Shown in pieces: positions 8,252 through 17,375 of a stretch of DNA of 64,000 nucleotides. Location: contig NZ_DASYHI010000021.1 in NCBI RefSeq assembly GCF_035998675.1, positions 62,001 to 126,000 on the forward strand. The letters run 5' to 3'. Origin of the DNA: Telluribacter sp035998675. GTDB taxonomy: Bacteria > Bacteroidota > Bacteroidia > Cytophagales > Spirosomataceae. Numbering within the stretch: position 1 is the stretch's first letter; each line of letters opens with the position of its first letter. The position numbers were made by a program, and so were the translations under genes. The notes below the pieces were generated by a model, which was not told the DNA's origin, ran no database searches, and was given only the letters and a program-made list of their open reading frames with translations.

Positions 8252-9829
8252 ATGTTAGAAAGTAATAAAGGCTTCTTTTCAAATATCAAATCAGATTTAC
8301 CCGCCGGTCTGGTGGTCTACCTGGTTGCTTTGCCGCTGTGTTTGGGCATTGCCCTTGCTTCAACCGGGCGCCCTGATTTGTTGTTTTCCGGAATTATTGC
8401 CGGAGTAATAGGTGGTATAGTAGTAGGTTTTTTAAGTGGCTCACCCCTGGGAGTATCTGGTCCGGCAGCCGGACTGGTAGTAATTGTAGTTAACGCAATC
8501 GAATCGCTGGGAAGTTTCGAGTCTTTTCTTGCGGCGGTTTTTCTTGCTGGAATCATCCAATTGGTTGCCGGTTTCTTAAAGGCTGGTGTCTTTGGCTACT
8601 ATTTCCCGTCATCTGTAATCAAGGGTATGCTTGCAGCAATAGGTATCACACTGATTCTAAAAGAAATACCCCATGCTCTTGGCTATGACAAAGATTTCGT
8701 TGGGGACGAGAACTTTAAACAGCTCGATGGTCATAATACATTTACGGAGATCTACTATGCCTTCCGGTTTAGCAGCACAGGAGCTATCATTATTTCAGCC
8801 ATATCGCTGGCACTTCTGATCGTGTTCGAACAGCCGTTCATGAAACGAATTCAGCTATTTAGGTTTGTACCCGGAGCTCTGTTTGTTGTATTACTGGGAA
8901 TTCTAATTGAATTGCTGTTTATAAATAACTTTCCGGACCTGGCCCTTACAGGAGAACATATGGTTCAGCTACCGGTAGCGGGTGGTCCTAGTGAGTTTTT
9001 TAGCTTTTTCAAGTTTCCCAATTTTTCCGCACTGTCTAATCCGGAAGTATATATAGTGGCTTTCACACTTGCTATAGTGGCAAGCATTGAAACTCTGCTG
9101 TGCGTGGAAGCTACCGACAAGCTGGATCCTTACAAAAGAACTACACCAACCAACCGGGAGCTGAAAGCACAAGGTGTTGGCAACATTGTATCCGGTCTGA
9201 TCGGAGGTTTACCTATTACTCAGGTGATTGTACGAAGCTCGGCCAATATTGGTTCGGGTGGTAAGACCAAGGCAGCTACCATCATACATGGTACTATTCT
9301 GCTACTTTCAGCTATTTTTATTCCAAATCTCCTTAATTACATTCCCCTTGCTTCCCTGGCAGCGATATTACTTGTGGTAGGTTATAAGCTTTCCAAGTTT
9401 TCGCTTTACCAGGGTATGTACAGGCTGGGCTGGAATCAATTCATTCCTTTTGTGGTGACAGTGGTGGCTATTCTGATGACCGACCTGCTGCGGGGTATCG
9501 CAATCGGGATGGTAGTGGCTATTTACTTTATTCTTAGAAAGAATTACGAGCACTCGTACCATTACAACAAAGAGTCCAAGAATGGTGCCGAGGTGATTCA
9601 TTTGCTGCTGTCGGAAGAAGTAACTTTCCTTAACAAAGGTAGTATCAACCATACTCTGGAGCGGCTTCCTGATGGAGCTTCCATTATCATTGATGGTACA
9701 AAATCGGTCCACATTGATTACGATGTTCTGGAAATAATTCAGAACTTCAAGGAGCATACGGCCCCGATGAAGAATATCACGGTAGAAACCCGGGGCATTC
9801 CGGACGTAAACAGTGTAGGTGCCCATTAA
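8252..9829 (+). CDS. SulP-family anion transporter, probable bicarbonate carrier
   Basis: A 525-residue inner-membrane protein. The SulP signature is at the start of the membrane domain (DLPAGLVVYLVALPLCLGIALAS split around residue 13-35, then GRPDLLFSGII), with about ten further helices and the motif GLIGGLPITQVIVRSSANI in the middle. The cytoplasmic end (about 430-525) is STAS-like, with IIIDGTKSVHIDYD. SulP members carry sulfate, bicarbonate or other anions; the carbonic anhydrase just upstream argues for bicarbonate. Start at ATG 8252; an in-frame TTG at 8207 would overlap the upstream gene and add residues lacking family features. Confidence 0.9.
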   Translation: MLESNKGFFSNIKSDLPAGLVVYLVALPLCLGIALASTGRPDLLFSGIIAGVIGGIVVGFLSGSPLGVSGPAAGLVVIVVNAIESLGSFESFLAAVFLAGIIQLVAGFLKAGVFGYYFPSSVIKGMLAAIGITLILKEIPHALGYDKDFVGDENFKQLDGHNTFTEIYYAFRFSSTGAIIISAISLALLIVFEQPFMKRIQLFRFVPGALFVVLLGILIELLFINNFPDLALTGEHMVQLPVAGGPSEFFSFFKFPNFSALSNPEVYIVAFTLAIVASIETLLCVEATDKLDPYKRTTPTNRELKAQGVGNIVSGLIGGLPITQVIVRSSANIGSGGKTKAATIIHGTILLLSAIFIPNLLNYIPLASLAAILLVVGYKLSKFSLYQGMYRLGWNQFIPFVVTVVAILMTDLLRGIAIGMVVAIYFILRKNYEHSYHYNKESKNGAEVIHLLLSEEVTFLNKGSINHTLERLPDGASIIIDGTKSVHIDYDVLEIIQNFKEHTAPMKNITVETRGIPDVNSVGAH

Positions 9830-9852
9830 GAATAATTTCAATCTATTTGAAA

Positions 9853-9889
9853 AAGCCCCGGCAAAAGTAGTAGTACTTAGCCGGGGCTT
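9853..9889. terminator. Bidirectional hairpin between convergent genes
   Basis: Arms AAGCCCCGGC / GCCGGGGCTT with a 17-base loop, between the ends of the SulP gene and icmF. T-rich on the plus side and A-rich on the other, so it can end both transcripts. Confidence 0.8.
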
Positions 9890-9914
9890 CTTCTTTGCCA
9901 TTAGTTACGCTGCT

Positions 9915-12900
9915 CTACATATTCCGGCGGTATTGTCCGCCGACCTGGTATAGCGCCGCTGATAACTGCCCCAGAGAACATACCCTGGTTGCCTGCATCA
10001 GGCTTTCAAACAGGTTCCCATTGGAAAGGGCGGCCTGCTGCAACTCTTTCAGCTTACGCTGGGCCTCCTCCCGGTTTTTTTCCTGAAAAGCTTTTCGTGA
10101 GGCTACCGCATACTGCTTTTCTTCCTCCGATGCCCGAATTACTTCCCGGGGTGTAATCGTGGGAGAGCCTTCCGGGTCCAGAAACGTATTAACACCTATC
10201 AGAGGCAAAGTACCGATGTGCTTCTGCATTTCGTAGTACATTGACTCATCCTGAATCTTGCCGCGCTGGTACATCCGCTCCATCGCTCCAAGTACCCCAC
10301 CCCGTTCATTTAGACTCAGGAACTCCTGGTAAACAGCCTCCTCCACCAGGTCGGTTAGTTCCTCCACTACGAATGAGCCCTGCAACGGATTTTCATTTTT
10401 AGTCAAACCAAACTCTTTATTAATAATCAACTGAATGGCCATGGCCCGCCTTACGCTTTCTTCGGTTGGAGTGGTAATGGCTTCGTCGTAGGCATTGGTA
10501 TGGAGCGAATTACAGTTATCATAAACAGCCAGGAGGGCCTGTAGGGTAGTACGAATATCGTTAAAAGCGATTTCCTGCGCGTGCAGGCTGCGGCCGGACG
10601 TCTGGATATGGTATTTGAGTTTCTGACTGCGGTCATTGCCCTTGTACTTATGCTTCATGGCTTTGGCCCAGATCCGCCGCGCTACCCGCCCGAGGACGGT
10701 ATATTCCGGGTCCATTCCGTTGGAGAAAAAGAAGGAAAGATTGGGGGCAAAATCGTCGATAGGCATCCCCCTCGACAGGTAGTACTCCACAAAGGTAAAC
10801 CCATTGGACAGCGTAAAGGCCAGCTGGGAGATAGGATTAGCCCCCGCCTCGGCGATGTGGTAACCCGAAATGGACACCGAATAGAAGTTTCGGACCGAAT
10901 TCCGGATAAAGTACTCCTGAATGTCACCCATCATCCGGAGGGCAAACTCCGTAGAGAATATACAGGTATTCTGGGCCTGATCTTCCTTTAAAATGTCGGC
11001 CTGCACCGTACCCCGCACCTGCCGCAACGTATCAGCCTTTATTTTTTCGTACACCTCGGCGGAAAGTACCTTGTCGCCGGTGGTGCCCAGCAGCAGCAGC
11101 CCCAGGCTGTTGTTACCTTCGGGTATGGTACCCCGGTACCTAGCTGATTCGGGGGTTTCAAATGGTTGTAACCAACCTTCTTTTATTCCCTGCTCCCTGC
11201 CGCCCCGTTCGTTGATGTACAACTCACACTGCTGGTCAATGGCGGCATTCAGAAAGAAACCCAGCAACATGGGCGCGGGACCGTTTATAGTCATGGACAC
11301 CGAGGTACCAGGGTCACAGAGGTTGAAGCCACTATAAAGTTTCTTGGCGTCGTCGAGGGTGCAGATACTCACGCCGGAGTTGCCCACTTTCCCGTAAATA
11401 TCCGGCCGCGGGTCGGGGTCTTCACCGTATAGCGTCACCGAATCGAAAGCCGTGGAAAGGCGCTTGGCGGGCATCCCCTGCGATACATAATGGAAACGCC
11501 GGTTGGTACGTTCGGCGCCACCTTCGCCGGCAAACATCCGGGTTGGGTCTTCGGAGGCCCGCTTTAGGGGGAATACCCCCGCAGTGTACGGAAACTCGCC
11601 CGGCAGGTTTTCGGTCAGCAGCCAACGCAGCAGGTCACCCCAGTCCTGGTAGCGCGGCAAAGCCACCTTGGGTACTTTCAACTTTGACAAGGTCTCCACG
11701 TACAAATCCTGCTCAAAAATTTTGCCCCTGACCTGGTACTGGTACTTGTCCTGCTTATATGTGTTCACTATGTCGGGCCAGTCGTGCAGTAATTTCTTGG
11801 TTTCGTGGTGCAACCGACTTTCCAGCTCCGTCTGAATCCCTTTAAGTTCGTCAATAGTACCTGACTCCCCGGTTCCTTCCACCAATTTCAAAACGCCATC
11901 CAGCTGATACAACTGACGGGCCAGGGTAACCTGTTCTTCTACGAATTGCTGGTAGGTACGGGCATTTTCAACAATTTCGGCCAGGTACCTTACGCGCTCC
12001 GGCGCTATGATTGAAGCCTGGGCAGAGGTAATCAGAGAGCTGCTATTCTTTCCAAACACTGTACCCTGCTGCCAGCTTTCCTGCTCGGTTTTTTGGGCAA
12101 TCAGCTCCATTAGTTTTACGTACAGGGCATGCATGCCGCTGTCGTTAAATTGGGCGGCAATGGTACCATACACAGGTAAGGATTCCTCCTCCGCCTCCCA
12201 AAGATTATGGTTGCGCCGGTATTGTTTGCGGACATCACGCAGGGCATCCAGTGAGCCCCGTTTATCAAATTTGTTGATGGCAATCAAATCGGCAAAATCC
12301 AGCATATCTATCTTTTCCAGCTGGGTAGCAGCCCCGTACTCGGCCGTCATTACATAAAGGCACAGGTCGGCATAGTCGGTTATTTCGGTATCTGACTGCC
12401 CGATCCCCGACGATTCCAGCAGAATTAAATCAAAATGCGCCAGCCGACACACGTCAATGGCGTCACGGACGTGGCGGCTGAGACTCCGGTTGCCACCCCG
12501 GGTAGCCAGGGACCGCATGTACACCCGCCCCCCGTGCAGCTCGGGGTTGAGCGAGTTCATCCGGATTCTATCGCCCAGTAAGGCCCCTCCGGACCGGCGT
12601 TTGGTGGGGTCCACCGAGATAATGGCTACGGTTTTATCCTGAAAATCCATGAGGAAACGGCGGATGAGCTCATCAACCAGGGATGACTTACCGGCACCAC
12701 CCGTACCCGTAATCCCAATTACGGGTACCTGCGCTTCGGCCAGCAGCCCGGAGGTAATCTGGTGGAACCGTTGGGACTCGTTTTCGGCTTCGGAAATAAG
12801 GCGGGCTATGAGTTTGGCATCCCGGGTTTGGGGTAGTTTTTTAAGCTGTCCGTTCAGTTCCCAGAGGCGCGTCGGGAAATCACATTGCTGAATGAGGTCA

Positions 12901-13316
12901 TTGATCATACCCTGTAGCCCCATCCGGCGGCCATCGTCGGGTGAATAAATGCGGGTGATACCGTAGGCGTGGAGTTCTTCGATTTCGAAGGGCAGAATGG
13001 TACCGCCGCCGCCGCCAAACAACCGGATGTATCCGGCCCCCCGCTCCTGTAGCAGGTCATACATGTACTTAAAAAACTCCACGTGCCCTCCCTGGTAGCT
13101 GGTGACCGCAATACCCTGTACATCTTCCTGAATAGCGGTTTCAACAATTTCGAGCACCGAGCGGTTGTGGCCCAGGTGAATTACCTCGGCTCCGGAGGAC
13201 TGCATGAGGCGCCGCATGATGTTAATGGCGGCATCGTGCCCGTCAAAGAGACTTCCCGCCGTTACAATGCGTATAGGGTGGGTGGGGGTATAGGTTATAG
13301 CTGGGGAAGGGTTCAT
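9915..13316 (-). CDS. icmF: Fused isobutyryl-CoA mutase IcmF
   Basis: An 1133-residue B12 enzyme that rearranges isobutyryl-CoA and n-butyryl-CoA (some members act on pivalyl/isovaleryl-CoA). Domains in order: B12-binding (about 15-150, motif DGHDAAIN and GGGGG), a MeaB/MeaI-type G-protein chaperone (about 195-420, P-loop GTGGAGKSS, guanine motif NKFDKRGS), a linker, and the mutase barrel (about 555-1115, with GVFPLKR, EDPTRMFAGEGG and the SGYHIAEAGA segment). The Phe in GVFPLKR stands where methylmalonyl-CoA mutases have Tyr, favouring the Icm class. It is a lone gene: no methylmalonyl epimerase or propionyl-CoA carboxylase is nearby. No cobalamin riboswitch is visible in the short upstream gap. 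Confidence 0.95.
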   Translation of the reverse strand: MNPSPAITYTPTHPIRIVTAGSLFDGHDAAINIMRRLMQSSGAEVIHLGHNRSVLEIVETAIQEDVQGIAVTSYQGGHVEFFKYMYDLLQERGAGYIRLFGGGGGTILPFEIEELHAYGITRIYSPDDGRRMGLQGMINDLIQQCDFPTRLWELNGQLKKLPQTRDAKLIARLISEAENESQRFHQITSGLLAEAQVPVIGITGTGGAGKSSLVDELIRRFLMDFQDKTVAIISVDPTKRRSGGALLGDRIRMNSLNPELHGGRVYMRSLATRGGNRSLSRHVRDAIDVCRLAHFDLILLESSGIGQSDTEITDYADLCLYVMTAEYGAATQLEKIDMLDFADLIAINKFDKRGSLDALRDVRKQYRRNHNLWEAEEESLPVYGTIAAQFNDSGMHALYVKLMELIAQKTEQESWQQGTVFGKNSSSLITSAQASIIAPERVRYLAEIVENARTYQQFVEEQVTLARQLYQLDGVLKLVEGTGESGTIDELKGIQTELESRLHHETKKLLHDWPDIVNTYKQDKYQYQVRGKIFEQDLYVETLSKLKVPKVALPRYQDWGDLLRWLLTENLPGEFPYTAGVFPLKRASEDPTRMFAGEGGAERTNRRFHYVSQGMPAKRLSTAFDSVTLYGEDPDPRPDIYGKVGNSGVSICTLDDAKKLYSGFNLCDPGTSVSMTINGPAPMLLGFFLNAAIDQQCELYINERGGREQGIKEGWLQPFETPESARYRGTIPEGNNSLGLLLLGTTGDKVLSAEVYEKIKADTLRQVRGTVQADILKEDQAQNTCIFSTEFALRMMGDIQEYFIRNSVRNFYSVSISGYHIAEAGANPISQLAFTLSNGFTFVEYYLSRGMPIDDFAPNLSFFFSNGMDPEYTVLGRVARRIWAKAMKHKYKGNDRSQKLKYHIQTSGRSLHAQEIAFNDIRTTLQALLAVYDNCNSLHTNAYDEAITTPTEESVRRAMAIQLIINKEFGLTKNENPLQGSFVVEELTDLVEEAVYQEFLSLNERGGVLGAMERMYQRGKIQDESMYYEMQKHIGTLPLIGVNTFLDPEGSPTITPREVIRASEEEKQYAVASRKAFQEKNREEAQRKLKELQQAALSNGNLFESLMQATRVCSLGQLSAALYQVGGQYRRNM

Positions 13317-13509
13317 ACTTTTAAAATTACGTTGAATAGGGTGAGGTACTGGCTAACCCGAAAATTTATTTTTACATTTATTGGTAAGAACCTGAACCTG
13401 AATACTTAGGTTTAGTAAAGTTTTGTCTAAAAACGTTTTATGCACGTTTTTTGCTATTTGTACAAGAACCCACTGAAAAAATTCCCTCTACCTGAAAGTA
13501 AGAAAAATT

Positions 13510-14139
13510 ATGAGCAAGATTGGAGACAATCCGAAAATTAAGCTTCTTAAGAAAAATGCCCGGCAAAGAAGCCTGCTGGAAAACCTTGAGACAGATGTAT
13601 CGTCCTACGGAGACATTCACGACCTGATTGACAGTGAATCGTTTGACTACTCCATTGAAGAAAAAAAGGACATCAGGCATCTCAAAGGAAAGTATGAACG
13701 GTACCGCCTCGATGCCACCAAAAACGTGGTTTACAAAGATATTCTGACTATTCAGCCCGACGGTAAGGTCATAATCAGGTCCCTGAAAAATATTTATTCC
13801 GGGGTTGCCAACTACCTGCTGAACGCTACCCTGCACATTAGCATAAACATGCAGAACGAGGTAACTCCCATTGCTATGAATATGCTTATGTTTGTGGGGC
13901 GCAATGACAAGGAGGATATACAATGTATGCACGCCTTGTGCCTGACTACCAATGCTGACAACCAGGCGGCGGTCCAGCACGAGTTATTGATACCCATTCT
14001 AAAGCAGGAAACGACAACACTGCCGCAGCGTATTGTCGTTGATTCCCTAGATTTTTATAAATTAAACTACCGGTTACCGGAGTTGATGCGGAGCCTGCAG
14101 CAAAGAACCGTTTCGGTACCTACCAAGGTAGACTGGTAG
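13510..14139 (+). CDS. Uncharacterised soluble protein (209 aa)
   Basis: Not recognised. It has no signal peptide or membrane helix. The first third is charged and helical (KIKLLKKNARQRSLLENLE), followed by a strand-rich middle (YKDILTIQPDGKVIIRSLKN, SGVANYLLNATLHISI) and a C-terminal part ending in ELMRSLQQRTVSVPTKVDW. ATG 13510 is the first start in frame and the codon use looks like the neighbours. It is divergent from icmF across a 193-base gap and convergent with the LTxxQ gene, so it is a monocistronic unit. No function is proposed. Confidence 0.7.
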   Translation: MSKIGDNPKIKLLKKNARQRSLLENLETDVSSYGDIHDLIDSESFDYSIEEKKDIRHLKGKYERYRLDATKNVVYKDILTIQPDGKVIIRSLKNIYSGVANYLLNATLHISINMQNEVTPIAMNMLMFVGRNDKEDIQCMHALCLTTNADNQAAVQHELLIPILKQETTTLPQRIVVDSLDFYKLNYRLPELMRSLQQRTVSVPTKVDW

Positions 14140-14159
14140 AGACCCGGGTAGGTACTTTA

Positions 14160-14636
14160 CTAATTGGACCGGCCGTCGTCATGCTTTTTCAGTCGCTGTA
14201 AGAGCATGTCGTTAAAGGTACGTTCGGCTTTGTAGAGTTCCGCCAGCTGATTAGCCGACAGGACTTTCAGGAACCGCGACTGGTACTCTTTTTCCAGATC
14301 CAGTTCTTTCTGTTTGAGTTCCTGTACCTCTTTCAGGTTGGCCAGTACTTCGTCATTGGTAGTACCGGCCTGCCTTTTTTCCACAATAATTTTACGCTGC
14401 TGACGGTGTATATCCCGGCGTCTCTGTGAGTATTCATTATAAACCGGCCAAAACTCCGTAGACTGCTCCGAAGTCAGGTTCAGCCGGTTGGTGATAATGG
14501 CGGTTTTGGCATCCTGAATACGTTGCATCTCCTCCCGCGGAGGGCGCTGGGCCCAGGAAGCCGTAGCCGAAAGTAGCGATACCAACCCAATCAGGATGAG
14601 TCGGCCGCAGCGCGTATTTAGGCGAAATGGTTTCAT
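14160..14636 (-). CDS. Periplasmic LTxxQ-motif (Spy/CpxP-like) protein
   Basis: A 158-residue exported protein: signal peptide of about 29 residues ending ASWAQ, then an almost wholly helical mature part rich in Arg, Lys, Glu and Gln. Two LTxxQ-like motifs are visible, LTSEQ (about 53) and LSANQ (about 128), spaced as in Spy/CpxP chaperones. It is the last gene of a three-gene unit with the ECF sigma factor and a membrane protein, which suggests that it senses or buffers misfolded envelope proteins under control of that sigma factor. Confidence 0.8.
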   Translation of the reverse strand: MKPFRLNTRCGRLILIGLVSLLSATASWAQRPPREEMQRIQDAKTAIITNRLNLTSEQSTEFWPVYNEYSQRRRDIHRQQRKIIVEKRQAGTTNDEVLANLKEVQELKQKELDLEKEYQSRFLKVLSANQLAELYKAERTFNDMLLQRLKKHDDGRSN

Positions 14637-14661
14637 TTTTTATCGTTTATAAGGTAGTATT

Positions 14662-15105
14662 TTAAATTGCATCTAGAACCGGAGCCGTATCAATCAACTG
14701 CTGACGAATAACTTCTTCATCCAGCCCGTCGAGGTAATTCAGAATAGTGGAGTCGGTAGCAAAGGCCCCCTGTACTACCTGGTGCTCGCTCAGGTCATAG
14801 TAGCTGATATCCTGCTGCCCGAGGTACTCGATTATGGCTTCGTCGCTTATCTGACTGAGCGGCTCCTGCCCCAATGGGCCCTGGGTTTCGGGGTAAGTCA
14901 CCCACACCAGAACCATGATCAGGCTGAGCGCCCCGGCCAGCACCACCGAACGCTGCCACGACCAGCTGATAAGCGGACGGGCACGCTCCGGCTGTACCGG
15001 TATACGGGCCTGGATATCCGAAGGTAGTCGTTCAAAGTACCCTTCCGGTACAGTGAATGGCACATTCCGTTCCAGATCATCGAGTCGTATGCGTTTGTCT
15101 TTCAT
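14662..15105 (-). CDS. Single-pass membrane protein, putative anti-sigma factor
   Basis: 147 residues with a short cytoplasmic N-terminal region (about 1-45, including the FTVPEGYFERLPSDIQARI phrase common in Bacteroidota sigma-linked proteins), one membrane helix (about 52-70, VVLAGALSLIMVLVWV), and an acidic periplasmic part with two IxxYL motifs. It lies between the ECF sigma gene and the LTxxQ gene on the same strand. Position and topology fit an anti-sigma factor, but it has no recognised zinc-binding anti-sigma motif, so the role is inferred from context. Confidence 0.65.
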   Translation of the reverse strand: MKDKRIRLDDLERNVPFTVPEGYFERLPSDIQARIPVQPERARPLISWSWQRSVVLAGALSLIMVLVWVTYPETQGPLGQEPLSQISDEAIIEYLGQQDISYYDLSEHQVVQGAFATDSTILNYLDGLDEEVIRQQLIDTAPVLDAI

Positions 15106-15161
15106 GACTTTATTATAGTTTCAATCCTTTGCAGGTAAGACATAATAAGTTCCCCAAAGGT

Positions 15162-15704
15162 TTAATCGGTGTCGTTTAAAAAGTCTTCTATTTTTTTAAC
15201 TGCCCAGTGGTAGGAAGCTTTCAAGGCCCCCACCGAGGTACCTGTTATCAGGGAAATTTCTTCGTAAGGCAGGTCTTCGTAGTACTTCAGGTTAAACACC
15301 AGTCGCTGCTTCTCGGGTAACTTAAGGAGGGCTTTCTGCAATTTTAACTGTACCTCATCGCCACTTATGCCCGGGTCGGCTTCCAGCTTGTCGCTCAGCT
15401 CGCCTTCGACGTCATTAATAGGTACAAAGAAGCGACGGCGCTTTTTATTGAGAAAATTAATGGATTCGTTGCTGGCAATACGGTACAGCCAGGTGTAGAG
15501 TTTGGCATCACCCCGAAAATTTTCGAGGGCGGTCCAGGCTTTTATGAATACTTCCTGCGTAATATCATTGGCGTCGTCGTGGTCCACCACCATTTTCCTG
15601 ACCAGCCAATACACTTTTTGCTGGTACTTGCGCACCAACATATTAAACGCGTTTCGGCGTGTCTCCGGATTTCTATATAATTCTAATAACTCTTCGTCGG
15701 ACAT
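15162..15704 (-). CDS. ECF-type RNA polymerase sigma factor
   Basis: A 180-residue sigma-70 family protein with region 2 (MLVRKYQQKVYWLVRKMV, then DANDITQEVFIKAWTAL and FRGDAKLYTWLYRIASN) and region 4 (LLKLPEKQRLVFNLKYYED and EEISLITGTSVGALKASYH, the helix-turn-helix). The absence of regions 1 and 3 marks an ECF factor. It is the first gene of the sigma/membrane protein/LTxxQ set and probably directs transcription of an envelope-stress regulon, including its own operon. Confidence 0.93.
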   Translation of the reverse strand: MSDEELLELYRNPETRRNAFNMLVRKYQQKVYWLVRKMVVDHDDANDITQEVFIKAWTALENFRGDAKLYTWLYRIASNESINFLNKKRRRFFVPINDVEGELSDKLEADPGISGDEVQLKLQKALLKLPEKQRLVFNLKYYEDLPYEEISLITGTSVGALKASYHWAVKKIEDFLNDTD

Positions 15705-15827
15705 GCAATCGGCAAGCTGAACTATTCAGTTGAAAGTAAAAATAAGTGGTGAAAACGGTATTCGCTAATTTGGACCCAATACAAAAACTGCGCCTGCCCC
15801 TATCGCCTTCACCACTTACCTGTGCTT

Positions 15828-16781
15828 TTACTTTCTTGAGATAGCCCTTTTGGCGGCAGCTACGATATCTTCGGCAGTCAAGCCGTATTTTTCCATCAGC
15901 TGAGCCGGGGAACCACTTTCGCCAAAGCTGTCGTCAACGGCTACGTATTCCTGGGGTACCAGTTTATTCTTAATCAGTACCTGCGCTATACTGTCGCCCA
16001 GGCCCCCAAGGCGGTTATGCTCCTCGGCCGAAACGGCGCAGCCGGTCTTGCCAACTGATTGTATAATAGCCTCTTCGTCCAAAGGTTTAATTGTATGAAT
16101 ATTAATGATTTCGGCGCTGATGCCCTCGGCTTCCAGTTGTTCACCCGCCTGTATGGCTTCCCATACCAGGTGCCCGGTCGCGAATATGCTCACGTCGGTA
16201 CCTTCACTTACCATCCAGGCCTTGCCAATTTCAAACTTCTGGTCGGGATCGGTAAAGATAGGTACTACCGGCCGGCCGAACCGCAGGTATACCGGTCCGT
16301 CGTGTTCGGCGATAGCGATGGTGGCTGCCTTGGTCTGGTTAAAATCACAAGGATTTATGACCGTCATGCCCGGCAACATTTTCATCATCCCCAGGTCTTC
16401 CAGTATCTGGTGAGTAGCTCCGTCTTCACCCAGCGTAAGGCCGGCGTGGGAAGCGCAAATCTTTACGTTTTTATTCGAGTAGGCTACGCTCTGACGAATC
16501 TGGTCGTAAACCCGGCCCGTGGCGAAGTTGGCAAAGGTAGTGGCATAGGGGATTTTTCCGCCGATAGTAAGGCCGGCCGATACGCCAATCATGTTGGCCT
16601 CGGAGATACCGCACTGGATAAACCGCTCCGGATTTTCCTTAATGAAGGCATCTAATTTCAGTGAGCCAACCAGGTCAGCACACAGGGCCACAACATCAGG
16701 ATTTTGCTGACCCAGCTGCTGCATACCGGCCCCAAAACCCGAACGGGTGTCTTTTTTCTCGGTAAATGTATATTTTTTCAT
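15828..16781 (-). CDS. Transketolase, C-terminal subunit
   Basis: A 317-residue protein with the pyrimidine-binding and C-terminal domains of transketolase: the catalytic Glu lies in CGISEANMIG (about 57-66), followed by ATTFANFATGRVYDQIRQS and the transketolase-C domain from about 185. It pairs with the N-terminal subunit at 18414-19271 to form the thiamine-diphosphate enzyme of the pentose phosphate pathway. Split transketolases normally have adjacent genes; here a two-gene insert of 1.6 kb separates them. The ATG is only 15 bases after the stop of the upstream TOPRIM-like gene, so it still reads as one transcript. Confidence 0.93.
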   Translation of the reverse strand: MKKYTFTEKKDTRSGFGAGMQQLGQQNPDVVALCADLVGSLKLDAFIKENPERFIQCGISEANMIGVSAGLTIGGKIPYATTFANFATGRVYDQIRQSVAYSNKNVKICASHAGLTLGEDGATHQILEDLGMMKMLPGMTVINPCDFNQTKAATIAIAEHDGPVYLRFGRPVVPIFTDPDQKFEIGKAWMVSEGTDVSIFATGHLVWEAIQAGEQLEAEGISAEIINIHTIKPLDEEAIIQSVGKTGCAVSAEEHNRLGGLGDSIAQVLIKNKLVPQEYVAVDDSFGESGSPAQLMEKYGLTAEDIVAAAKRAISRK

Positions 16782-16796
16782 TGGGAGTATAGTATT

Positions 16797-17375
16797 TCAA
16801 TTTATATAAGTATTTGTGGCGATTATTTTTAATTTTTGAATTAAGTACTTCGCACTAGGACAGTTGGGATGACTCGCTGCATTTTCGACTGAGAATCCAT
16901 ATTTTATCATACGCGCAGTGAATGTGTCTTTTACGCCAATACCTCTATTCTGTTTTTGCAAAAATATATTTTTTAAGGTATCAAAAGGCGAGTTTTCTTC
17001 TTCTGGCTTTTCAAACAAAAAATTCTCCTTTAGAAGAATGCTTAGCGTTTCAATATCCGATAGAAACCATGATTCAATTTTCCTAACTGCAACGATGATA
17101 ACTCTATCCACACCCGTGGTTATTCTGTTTTTGGTGATAGTTATACAGGCATCTTCATCCAAATCTGTTAGTACTATTATCTTTTCCGCTCCATTAGCTT
17201 TTAATAAGTCTAACGATTCTCTTAAATTTTCCGGCAGTAAATTCCCACTGCCTTTACTGTCAATGACAGGTCTGATACATTCGATTTTCAGGCGGAGAAG
17301 CAATTGCTGGAAGTTAGCTGATTCAATAATCTTCCTTTCGGTTTTGCCTTCGCAAATAAAGCCAACTTTCACCAT
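16797..17375 (-). CDS. TOPRIM-like (RloB/DUF4276-type) protein, putative defence effector
   Basis: A 192-residue protein with the acidic motifs of the DUF4276/RloB branch of TOPRIM-fold proteins: CEGKTE at residue 8-13, TDLDED at about 71-76, and KIESWFLSD at about 98-106. In related proteins these acidic residues bind metal and support nuclease activity. Its ATG overlaps the end of the ATPase gene by 7 bases (ATGGTGA), a sign of translational coupling. Sequence is AT-rich compared with the transketolase genes (20 and 21 G/C in two 60-base lines). I infer an effector of an ATPase/TOPRIM pair like PARIS or AbiL; a plain metabolic role cannot be excluded. Confidence 0.7.
   Translation of the reverse strand: MVKVGFICEGKTERKIIESANFQQLLLRLKIECIRPVIDSKGSGNLLPENLRESLDLLKANGAEKIIVLTDLDEDACITITKNRITTGVDRVIIVAVRKIESWFLSDIETLSILLKENFLFEKPEEENSPFDTLKNIFLQKQNRGIGVKDTFTARMIKYGFSVENAASHPNCPSAKYLIQKLKIIATNTYIN

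Noticed and set aside
13317..13509. Cobalamin riboswitch upstream of icmF
   Set aside because: The gap is only 193 bases shared by two divergent genes, with no B12-box-like conserved stem by eye.
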